Source: Puccinia triticina (Eukaryota; Basidiomycota; Pucciniomycetes; Pucciniales; Pucciniaceae). Taken from it: DNA of 64,000 nt. Made by a program: the position numbers and the translations under genes. Below the pieces are notes generated by a model. The model saw only the letters and a list, made by a program, of their open reading frames with translations. It searched no databases and was not told where the DNA came from. Within the stretch, counting starts at the first letter, position 1; each line of letters begins with the position of its first letter. The stretch covers positions 7,573,501 through 7,637,500 of the forward strand of contig NC_070558.1 in the NCBI RefSeq assembly GCF_026914185.1, in the 5' to 3' direction. Shown one piece after another: positions 33,858 through 43,935 of this stretch.

Positions 33858-34768
33858 TTGGAGAAATAGTTGTTAGTCAATATGCACCACTGCATCTCAA
33901 GGTGGACGTGCTATGACTTCTTCAGGCATTGTTTTGGGACATAGAACTTGGGCTGATGGGTAGCAATGATCTTCGTCAATTGAGGAGCCTAGAATAACAA
34001 GCAATTTCAGATACTAATCACTCTGAAAACATGTGTGATGGATGTCTTCTGACTCACAATACGAATAAGCAAGCAATAAATCTGCACAAATATTATGTTG
34101 GGTTTGGGTCAAACGAGGGGCAAACAAAAACTTCACGGAGATTGGCTTAAAGGATTAATGAAGCCGCCGTGTCTGGGCCTCTTGAATAGCCAAGCTGTTT
34201 GCGTTCTCAAGCGTGCCATCAGGAGTGAGGATATGTTGCCCCATTCCCTCTCACTCACTTGGTCTCCAGGTATCATTCTTGTGTTGCATGTAACCATCAT
34301 ATCCTCACAGGCTCATTTATCTTCAGTGCCTCCAGGACTTGCCCCTGATGAGCATATCACCATATGAATCCTGTCAAACATCATTTAATATAAAGATGTC
34401 AAAAGATTATAAGGGCTCAACCCATTTAAACAGAAATGCAATCATGTGTTGCATGTCAAACAACATGTGAAGGGCAGGCTGCTGCATACGCAACCACCAC
34501 TCACAAATGCCCTCGAGGCTGGTAATGCATGTAACCACATGTGAACGGTGAGATTTTTCAACAGTCATTAGATATATTATATATAATTACATACACAGAC
34601 CAAAGGAACAAGAATGAGAACTGTATATAGCGCATATAAGGGAAAGAGACACATAGCAAACACAACCAATTTAGATATGATATGAGATATAGACGGATTA
34701 TGAGATACAAGAAGATACAAGATATAGTTACAGACAGATTATGATGTAATAGAATAATTTCACAACTA
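33858..34768. other. No recognisable gene
   Basis: The part next to 33857 may hold N-terminal remnants of copy A (a minus-strand frame with KIIATHQPKFYVPKQCLKKS then TAG near 33930). The rest is AT-rich with a GATATAGA/GATACAAGA-like simple stretch at 34680-34730. Nothing else could be assigned. Confidence 0.4.
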
Positions 34769-36905
34769 TCACAAACTCAGTGAGGAAAGGTGAGCCTTAT
34801 ACCTGCGGACACTTGCACGTAACTTAGCAATTATTCCCACACTGATCTTCATTTTTTTGAATTGATGAAGGGTCACATAATGGGGCTGAAACTGCTTGTA
34901 GTGATTAATACCCTTAGCACGTAATTTATTTAGTGTGTCTATCTGGTCATCAACCACACCGGAGAATTCAATATAATCCAACAGAGTATACGCAAGAGGC
35001 CCGGTTGGCTGCTCAATCCCGGATGAAGCTGGTGACGGTTCTCGGACAGGTATCAACTGAGATCGAAGTTTGGCCTGTGCAGCCACATGGGCCTGCGTAA
35101 TTGCGGTTGCAATGGCAACGACTAGAGCCGTGTCGATTGACAGAGTAGTCCCGTTATTGCCTTTGCAGGGTGAAGGAGCTCCGCAAGATTTGTACTTCAA
35201 GGATCCCAGAGGGGATTCCAGTGTCAAACCAGGTGTACGCTTCACCTAAAGTGCCAGTAGGGTGGTCAGGCATCAACTGCAAATCTATGCTGACCACTGA
35301 GCGGAAGCAACTCACCAGAGCATTGGCCCAAATGTCCACATGTGCGTGAGTAAGCAGGATGTAATTATTGTGAGAATTCCAGCTCAGGGGAGCGGCGTTG
35401 ACCTCATAAAATGAGAAAGGCGCCAGGAACCGAACCAGCTGCGGAATTTGGTAAGCAAACGCGAACCACTTCCGCATTCCAAAGCAGCGTAGCGGGAGTT
35501 GCAAAACTTAACTCATCTTTTTGACGTTACAGTTCCAGCAAACGTGAGTGGCAAGATTAGGCTCAAGGAAAATCCTGGCCCACGATCACTCATCGAGAGA
35601 ATCTCAGTTAGCGCCAAAGGTAAGCAACTGCAGAAACTCAAGATAAGCTGATTAGATAGACACTAACGTGCTATCGCTTCTTTTAGGCAGAACTGCCAAG
35701 AGCAACCAGACCGACCAATCCGATACCGCTCAAAGAGCAGGAGAAGCTATTGGTAAGAGTGTCGTGTCCCTAGTCAGGCAAAGCGGTAAAATAAAGGCAG
35801 TGGCTGACGCAACGCTGTTTCATAAACAGACAATGTTGCATTGCTTCTTAGCCGTTTTGCCGAAGCCAAGTGAGGAAACCCTCAGGTCAAACGACCGCCT
35901 TGAGTAAGGCAATGCTGCATCTTGAGAAAAGAAAAAGAAAGGTCGGGAACTAACAATGATATATTGTTTGTCTAGATAAGACCGAGTCAATCATCCAACT
36001 CGACATATATCTTCATTTCTTTTCATTCTCTCTTATTAGTAGAGAGCGGTCTAGTTCCTGCTCTTAGGTAATTCTTTCCCACTTCAAGACTTCTTTCATT
36101 TCTATCCATCAGTCAATTGTATTTACAATAACAGAAAGTCTGATGAAGAAACAATCTTAGTTCTTTGGAGTTTTTCAATTATCCGGGTCCGCAGGGTTTG
36201 GGTAGGAGGGGAGCATAGTATTTTAGTGTTTGTTAATTGTGTACTTTTCATAGATCTGATCTTGGTAAAGTTCCAGGTCATTGTAATTGGCGCAGCTGGA
36301 ATTTTCCTAGTTGATTGTTTTACAAATGAGTATTGCATCAGATATTTCAACTTGCAGGTGAGAAGAGAACAGAAATTACATACTTCATCCGAACCCAAGT
36401 TTGCCCCATTGGCGCGCCGTTGAGACTGAGACAAATTTGATTACCAAGCTTGCTCCTTCAGGACATTCCTAGATATTAAGTCATCCTTACAAGCTTGGTC
36501 CCTCTTCTCTTGTGGGTTTTCCATTGTGATTATAATGCCCCCTTTCTTGGGGCGGTTGGCAACAATGTAAGTTCTCCACGATTGGAAGGCCAATTTGTCA
36601 AGCATGTTGGTTGGGGCTGATTTCAACCACTCTTTGTTGCGGAGGATGTACGCACTCCATTTGATTGTAGGGGGGTTGGAATTGGTCCCGTCTTTGATCT
36701 TCTGGCCCATCTGTTTGTATTCCTCCGAGGCAGCTTCTCAAACAATTGATTGGAAGCAGTCCCAACTTTTTTCCTCCGGATTAAACTTCACTGAGCACCC
36801 CTTTGGCTGTCAATAACAAACCCACTGGGGGTCTTTCTTCTTTGGCTTCTTGTCCGGGCAGTATATGGTAAAGTTAACCGCACAGATAAAAACAGATGGG
36901 CGGCT
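34769..36905 (-). pseudogene. SAM-like family member B, broken by TGAs and an LTR-like insertion
   Basis: The N-terminal part (36905-36441) aligns with copy D: FICAVNFTIYCPDKKPKK against VICETTFKFYVLDQALKG, and IKWSAYILRNKEWL against VTWAVSIPWVAGFAKGKPFL. Two TGAs lie in frame at 36812-36810 and 36740-36738. The next part resumes at 35504 with APLSWNSHNNYILLTHAHVD (copy D: NPADPSLFIPLTHGNAQ). The C-terminal domain at 34990-34769 reads LLDYIEFSGVVDDQIDTLN then INHYKQFQPHYVTLHQFKKM, SAM-like in helix pattern. The roughly 0.9 kb between the two halves includes the LTR-like repeat at 35449-36175. Confidence 0.65.
35449..36175 (+). repeat. LTR-like dispersed repeat, copy 1
   Basis: It shares colinear blocks with 38948-39650 in the same orientation: GGTRAGCAAA near the start, CAGCG-AGCGGGAGTTG, GGCTCAAGGAAAA, AGCGCCAAAGGTA, and CCTGCTCTTAGGTAA with CTTAGT-CT near the end. 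Both copies are about 700 bp, which fits a solo LTR or a short retroelement. No terminal TG...CA pair was proved. Confidence 0.55.
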
Positions 36906-38459
36906 GTGAACCGGTCAATGATGCGCTGCTTTCACACACGGAGAACAAATTGGCTGATGTGACGGTTGAATCAGAGGAAATACCAGTGAAGGAATGGCCG
37001 AGACCTGGCTCTGATTGACAGGCAAATGACTGAATTTGTTCCGGAAAGTCAGTCAGATGAGATGAAACATGTGAGTGACGTCAGATGGCTTACCTGATCA
37101 ATTGGTATAGCTCAGGAAGCGGTGATGATGATTGAAGGTGTGGTGGACAGATGGGTACACACGTGGGGGTCAAGTTTTTCTTGCGCGTGGTGCGCGCCGG
37201 CGGCCGTCATTAGGTCCCGCAACTCAATGAAATATGATAAGGTCCCGCGACTCAATGAAACTTTGATTGGGTCCTGCGACTCAATGAGAGTTATGGCGCA
37301 GTCCCCAGCCCTCAAGAATTTCTCAGGTCCAACAGCGCGGCGTGGCGCGCATCCTCAAGGCGTTTCAGGATTTCTTCCTCTTTCTATTCTCTTCTATGTT
37401 TTTTTTTTTTTTTTTCTTTTGTTTTGTTTTGTTTCTGCTGTTTTGTCTGCTGTTGCGCGCGTGTGCGCTAGGTTGTGATGAGCTGTCTGCTAGATTTCAC
37501 AAACTCCAAGGTTTGGGTTCAGTTTGAACTCAGGCTTTGGGGCGGCATTCACCTACTCTGAACCGTATTTTTCAGTCTCTCCATCAATTCAAAGTTATTG
37601 TCTTGGCGTCATTCTGCCCGTATTCTCAGTTTTCTCACGTCTTCTAAAGTTCACTACCCCACAAACGCCAATCTCCACCACCTTTTGGTTTTGATCACAC
37701 TCCCGCCGGCAGTATCCCCGGCTCCCTCTCGAACAAAACCGCCGACGCGCAATGCCAGCTGTCAGAAAATCATCCCCCCCAACGCTCAATGACTCTCTGC
37801 GCTCACTCACGGCCAATCACCCCGGAGGGCATACACAACTCAGACTTTCTCTTTTCATTCCCCTCCACCAACTGCCTACTGCCCTCCACGGTAGGAGTTC
37901 CTCAACGGGAGCGGGGTGAATCCGGCCTAGGAATCACACTGGTAGATTTGTATGGTTCAGTCAGTCCTGATGAAATGATAAAAATATGGGGATTGACTGA
38001 CCTGATTGAATCAGTAGAATCTGGGAAAGATGCTGAATCACACAAGAAGGTTGGGTTGGAGCCGGAGCGTAGCGGAACGACTTGGTCAAATTGGTTAATT
38101 CTGGTGATGCACGCATCAAATTTTGTGAACCTTTGAAAGATGTCAAAGGATGCCAGATTGGCTGGGTAGGAGCAGGAGTGCAGCGGGACAAATCAGGCAA
38201 TTGGGATAATGCTGGTGATGCGTGCGTCAAATTGCGGTAAGAATCTGGCCATCTGTGTTCGGGAAATTCAGGCCAAGCGGTTGAAGAGCGGGAGAAAGGA
38301 TCGTAGGGTGCAGGGGACCACCTGACTGAATTGGAAAGTTCAGTGGAAGCGGGCCGAAATAATTGGTGGTGAGTCGAGTGTGCAAACGATTGTGTGATGG
38401 AGCTTAAATAGTTGAGACCTCACTGGCTCTCACTGGAGTGGGGTGTCACATTGAAAGAT
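36906..38459. other. Non-coding; tandem units and a poly-T run
   Basis: Three units of GGTCCCGCGACTCAATGAAA start at about 37213, 37241 and 37270. A 17-T run lies at 37399-37415 followed by (GTTTT)n. A diverged tandem duplication of about 110 bp occupies 38024-38240 (GGAGC-GGAGCG-AGCGG, CTGGTGATGC-CGCATCAAATT). The Pro-rich minus frame over it is a repeat product. No gene is supported. Confidence 0.5.
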
Positions 38460-41238
38460 TCTGGGTTTGCGCAGCTCGCACTCAAAATTTAAGATTATGC
38501 GAGCAACAAAACCAGAAAATTTGAGAATTCACCCAAGCATTCAGCAAAACACAGTAGGTGAGATCCAGTTAATTGATGAATGTGGCAATACATTTAACAG
38601 TGTAGACACATGTGCGGCTGCTTCATGCCACATTGACTGTGGAATCTGAGATTGTAACAACATACACCTCATTTTTTTGAGCAAAACTCCATTAAACCGT
38701 TCAGCAACACTGTTTGTTTGCGGACAACTTGCCAGACCTCGCTCAACCAAAATTCCAAGCTGTTTAATCTTGTCCATAAACTTAGCTGATCTGAACTCTC
38801 TGCCTTGATAGCTGTGAAGGTAAGCTGGTACCCTTTAAATCTTGTTCTTCAATTCTTCAAACAGAGACAACTGTGAGAATACCAGCCAAGGTGACCAACA
38901 ACCTTCTCATAAATTGAGGAAGTTGTTGCAATCTAAAGCTGCGGAAATAGGTGAGCAAAATCAAACCATCTCCGCAGTCCAATGCGCAGCGCAGCGGGAG
39001 TTGGAAAAACTAATCACATCTGTATGATGAATGTAGTGCCAACGACCGCAAGCAGCAAAAATCAGCTCAAGGAAAAATCCAAGAGAGAGTCTCTACTCAA
39101 GCGAATAACCACAAGCGCCAAAGGTATGCAGTGTTTAGGCAAGAGTAAGATGAAAAGATAGTAGCTAACTGCTCTATTAAAATTCAGCTAGGCATTGTCC
39201 AAGAAGAAAAGACCAGACCTGCCAAATCCACTTGAAAAGTTGGAGAAAAATTTGGTAAGTGGCAGAGTTCTACAAAAGGGCGGCTAAAGAAACAGAAAAG
39301 CTAAGCTTGATCTACAGACAACAGAGCATCACTCCTGAGCCGTTTTGCCAACCCAATCCAGGAATAGGAAAGAAAAGGCAAACTGCCCTATCAAAGTGAG
39401 AAATGGCAACAGTTGAGATCCGGGAGTAAAATAGGATAACTGACGCTCAGTTACGCTAAACAGCACCGATCAAATCAATACTGATATTGTTCAGCTTCTT
39501 TAAACCTTTTTATCTAAGTAGACAACGGCCTATTGCCTGCTCTTAGGTAAACCAAAATTCCTCTTTCCTATTGTCTAGATCAAAAACTATTGTACATAGT
39601 GATAGCATATAGACTAATAAATAACACTCTTAGTCCTCTGAATTCTTTCAACAAAAATTTTGATTCCAACTCTGATTTAGCCTTGAGCATGTAGATTTGA
39701 TTAAAACTGGTTGCATCATTAATAACAACCAGTATGTACCAAAAACCCAGTTTGGATGGAAGGGATATTTGGAGAACATCGGTATGTAGTCAATGAAAAG
39801 GCAAGCTAGATGACGTAAGTTTACAGAAGTGAGGCTTCTGATGTATCTTCCCTTTCAATCAAATTTCACAATGCTTTCATTTAGTTGAATTAGCAGGTGA
39901 CAAGTGATTGTGTTGACAAAAACATTCAACGTATTTATCCAATGTGTGACCCAAACCATAATGCCAATTGAATTTGTCCGGAATCTTCATGTTAACCATG
40001 CAGATGTACTCAGATATAGGAGTCATAAACAGCTTTCCTATTTGTGGAAATGTTGCCACAATTTTCTCACCCCCTTTGATAAGGAATTGATTGGTTTTGA
40101 AGTGTGGTTTTAAACCATGATTGATAAGTTGAGTGGCTGAGAGAATGTTTGCACATCCATTCGGAACATGGAATACGGGATTTATAAAATAATCTCCCAT
40201 CTTCAACGTGCCGACGTGAGTTGCTTTGATTGGAGACAAAAATGTGTTCATGAAGTGATTTGTCAACCGCTGAATGTCGGTCAATAGCTCTAAGTTGATC
40301 AGACAAGATTGTGCCGCGCCTGTATCAAACACTAGGAAACAACAAAATATTCCTTCAATTCTTGTTGAATGGTGCTGACAAAAAAAATTGATCTATCAGA
40401 ATCAACTTCAAAAGGGCCTCATGCTGACTCTGAGCTTGATTGATCATTATGGACCAAGCCCAACATGTTGGTGGATGCAAATTTTTCATTAATTCTGACA
40501 CTGTGAGATCATTGACCAAGCTTTCAATCTTGTCAATTTAATTTTTGACCAAGTCAGAGGAATTTGACTTTGAGGAGAATTGGTTAGTCGTTGATTTTGA
40601 CTTATTTGTCATTGACTGACTACCATTATTTAGTTTTGGAGCCACAGCTTTAGGCTTAGAATTACTAGAATTCTTGGACTTCTTCTTGTTTGCTTTTGCT
40701 GATGAGTTTGTTGACAAAGTAAATAACACTTTGTCTTGAGAATTTGCATGATTATTTTGCCGTAAAGCTTCAATAAGAACTTGATCTGTCACATTCTTTA
40801 AATTAAACGGTTTGATATTGTAGCAGGTTTGAACAAGAGAAGCCATTTTTGTATCATTTTCCAGGCTGTCTCAAAACAAAGCCGCCGCCATGAATGAGGT
40901 AACGGTTCCGAATTCTTGCATGTGATTTGCAGTTATATCGGACAAACAAGTATACGCCGTCTTGAACGCAGTGATGTGATCAATGAGTGAAGTACCTGGA
41001 TGAAAACGCATTGAGTGGACCTTCTTATAGGCCGAACAAGTTGTTATAACCAAATTCTGTCCACATGCCAATGCCAGAGCTTCCCAAGCGTCCGGAAATG
41101 ACATATTGTGTTCAAGAATTTCATTGTAAAGTTCTTTACTCACTGCGCCGTACAACGCATCGAGAGCCTTGTTGTGCTTTTTCTGGATTGATTTGCTGTT
41201 CTTCTCGTCTACAACCCATTTCTTATCGAGCAAGTCCT
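38460..41238 (-). mobile_element. Ty1/copia element: Gag, protease, integrase pieces, interrupted
   Basis: Gag (UBN2-like) is read at 41238-40871 (ALDALYGAVSKELYNEI, SAYKKVHSMRF, LIDHITAFKTAYTCLSD) and continues to 40538. The protease motif FDTGAAQSCL starts the segment 40332-39877, followed by a pre-integrase finger (WHYGLGHTLDKYVECFC). An integrase C-terminal piece is at 38777-38541 (CPQTNSVAERFNGVLLKKMR, SMWHEAAAH). Between the last two, the LTR-like repeat copy 2 (38948-39650) replaces the integrase catalytic Asp region. Reverse transcriptase and RNase H are absent. Several frame changes show decay. Confidence 0.8.
38948..39650 (+). repeat. LTR-like dispersed repeat, copy 2, inside the copia element
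   Basis: Colinear with 35449-36175 (see there). Its orientation is opposite to the surrounding copia reading direction, so it is likely a later insertion rather than that element's own LTR. Confidence 0.55.
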
Positions 41239-41333
41239 GGAGATTATGTTGTTTAAGATACAGTGTAAATCAAGATTTCCACTGTACCCAGTTTCCCAGA
41301 TGTAACTTGTCTGCTCGAATAGATGCTCCTCAA

Positions 41334-41585
41334 GATGACCGGAACAAACCGGTCATCATATCTATCTCTAGATGACTGGTTCTTTCCGGTCATTGGGAGG
41401 AGTGCATACTTCCTTGATGACCGGAACAAACCGGTCATCTTGATCAGTACATCTTCCTCTTGATGACCGGCTCGTTCCGGTCATCTTGGGAAGTACATAC
41501 TCCTCTCAATGACCGGAACGAGCTGGTCATTGAGAATTGGGCAAGTGACTATTGATGGCTGGTACGGACCGGGCATCAAGGAGGG
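41334..41585. repeat. Second array of GATGACCGG...CCGGTCATC palindromes
   Basis: Palindromic units at about 41334, 41371, 41414, 41461 and 41507, plus a weak one at 41553, spaced 37-47 bp apart. The core differs from the first array: GATGACCGGAACAAACCGGT CATC (split) or GGCTCGTTCC instead of GTCGGCTCC. Spacers contain CTCCT...AAGTACATA and similar. Confidence 0.8.
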
Positions 41586-41705
41586 AGTGTACTCCTCTCA
41601 AAGTCCCCGCCGGCCATTGCAAGTGAAGAACCTACTGACCAGCCATTGGTGGAGGGTTATATACACTCCATTTGATAAGGGGATTCAAAGTTGGCCAATT
41701 GCAAC

Positions 41706-42115
41706 CAGCGGTGGGTAGTTACAATACGCTACAATAACCGCCGTTATCTGCGTAGCGTAACACTTGCCGTTACTGCGCTCAGGCGTTAGCGCTAATAGTA
41801 ACGACCAGTTGTAACCCCAGGCCCGTATTGTGACGGGCCTGATTTTTTTGGTGTGTTACTTGCATTACTAGTAGCGTAACGCGTTAACCACCGGTTAACA
41901 AGATAAAGAGGGGCAAATGGCCCCCTCTGGATCATATTCAGTCCAATATCTGCCCCCCATGTGGGCAGATATCGTAACAGATGTCAAATTTCAAACATCC
42001 TGGGTGTGTGATATTGTAATGCACTTCCGTTACATCTAACGGTAACGGTAACGAGAGAAAAACCGTTACAATATTGGTACGTTACCAATAACCGTACCGT
42101 AACTACCCACCGTTG
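41706..42115. mobile_element. hAT-like MITE, 410 bp, TTGCAAC duplication
   Basis: Left end CAGCGGTGGGTAGTTAC and the complement of the right end CAACGGTGGGTAGTTAC are inverted repeats. TTGCAAC stands immediately outside both ends (41699-41705 and 42116-42122), 7 bp exact and close to the 8 bp expected for hAT. The interior is rich in CGTTAC/GTAACG. There is no transposase. Confidence 0.75.
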
Positions 42116-42122
42116 TTGCAAC

Positions 42123-42689
42123 TTGCATGCAATTTTGCAAGTTTGTGTTCAAGGCTGTTAGTGATGACCAACTTGCAAAAGGGCATTCAAGAAGGCTTAG
42201 GGGGCTAGTACAATGTGACCTGCATGAAATTTTGCAACTGGGTGTTCAAGAATAAACTTGAACACTGACTTGAAAAAGTGCATGCAAGTCGCACTTGGCC
42301 AACTTTGAAACCCCCTGATGACTGGCTTTGAGCTGCTCTTGATGGCCGGTACTCACTGTCATTTGTAGGGGAGGCAATACAAGGATGTGATGAGTGTATC
42401 TTTTGACGGTGCGGGGGAGGGGAAGGTGTAATCCAAGGTGAAAAAAATAGGTCCGACCTATTTTTCCAATCTGAGGAAAACAGTCCATTTTCCTTGGATT
42501 ATGAGGATGTCAAATAGGCGCTATGGTACTCCCACCAGGAAAATAAAATAGTCAGTTGATGACAAGTGACATTACACCAGCTCCAGCCAGCGACCCACCA
42601 TCTATCCAATATCTATCCAATATCTACCCCAACCTCCCAACCATCTCCTCAACCTCCAAAATTTAACAAGGAGGTCCTGTTCAGTTTTT
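42123..42689. other. No recognisable gene
   Basis: A partial palindrome GATGACTGGC...TGATGGCCGGT is at about 42318-42346. CTATCCAATAT is repeated twice at 42602-42624. Otherwise nothing can be assigned. Confidence 0.4.
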
Positions 42690-43252
42690 GATGAGCCCAA
42701 CTGATCCTCAGTTCTGTCCAGCTGATACTCAGCTTTGGTACCCAGCTCATACTCAGCTTTTCTGCCCAGCTCATACTCAGCTTTTTCACACAGCTCACTC
42801 TCAGAATTGGAATAAAGCCTTTTGACAGGTCCTTGCCCAGGTGATGCTCAGTTTTGTACTAGTCCTGGCGCAGCTGATGCTCAGCTTTGTACCAGTCCTT
42901 GCTCAGCCTTCTCCTAGTCCTGTCACAGCTGATGCTCAGCTTTGGCCCAGTCCTGGGCCAGCTGGCCAGCTGATGCTCAGCTTGCTGAGTATCAGCTGAT
43001 CCAGGCCAGGGAAAAAGATGGGAATCAGCTTGGACAGGATCAGAGCTGAAAATCAGCTAGGATAGGGCCAAAGATGAGCATCAGCTGAGCCACAGCCAAG
43101 GCTGAGCATCAGCTGTGCCAGGGCCAAAGATGATCATCAGGTGACCAGTTCCAAAGCTGAGCATCAGCTGGGCCAGGGGAAAAACTGAGCATCAGCTGAG
43201 CCAGGGTAAAAGCTGAGCATCAGCTGGGCCAGGGCAAAAGCTGAGCATCATC
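42690..43252. repeat. Inverted minisatellite (CAGCTGATGCTCAGCTTTG / complement)
   Basis: From 42709 to about 42985 the units read CAGCTGATGCTCAGCTTTGG. From about 43020 to 43252 they read the complement AAAGCTGAGCATCAGCTGGG plus CCAGGG. The switch point is near 42985-43010 (CAGCTTGCTGAGTATCAGCT). The whole 550 bp is therefore one large imperfect hairpin whose arms are tandem repeats. Confidence 0.85.
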
Positions 43253-43935
43253 TGGTTTTTTCACATTGAGTGCTTTGATCCTGACACCTATCATGTGAGC
43301 CCCAGATGTGCTGGTGGAGAGGAGCAGCATTGGAGCAGTGTTGGAGCTGAAAACAAAGCTGTGTCATGTCACTTGCCATCAAGTGACTACTTTTTTTTCC
43401 TGGTGTCCGGATTCTGGGTTGCTTGGATTTCACAGAAAGTTCAGAATCCCAGATCCTTGGAATCCGCGGGCTATGGTACAGGCCCTTATTGTTTCATACG
43501 GAATGCACAAGATGAGACTTGCATGACGATCAACGGAGAAAAAAACTTGAGAAACATATCAGGCACGTACGAACAATTCATATTTCGGAAGTGCATATTT
43601 ATCTCGAGTCTTGTAGGGTCACTTGAGATGCCGGTCGTCGCGGGCCGAGCGACCCCTTATGTGGGAGCGTTTAACTTGCCAGACATGTTCCAAATGTAAA
43701 CTATTAAGGTCGGGCAGATGAAACAGAATGACCAACAAACCTGTTGGAGACGGCGAAATAACAATTCCTATACATACATATTTGGGGTGAGCAAATTGTC
43801 CTCGCTCCAAGTGAGCATCAACTGGAGGCTTCAGGTATTTGGATCACTCTCAATTTTCATTTTGCCTCACCCACTATCCACCAGCACAACTGGACAATTG
43901 TGTGGTTGAAACTAGCAAGCTCGGCACTGGCAGCC
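43253..43935. other. Upstream region of the secreted-protein gene
   Basis: No separate gene is supported. The open frame 43295-43699 has no family motif and no intron or start evidence. The last 200 bp may be promoter and 5' UTR of the next gene. Confidence 0.35.
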
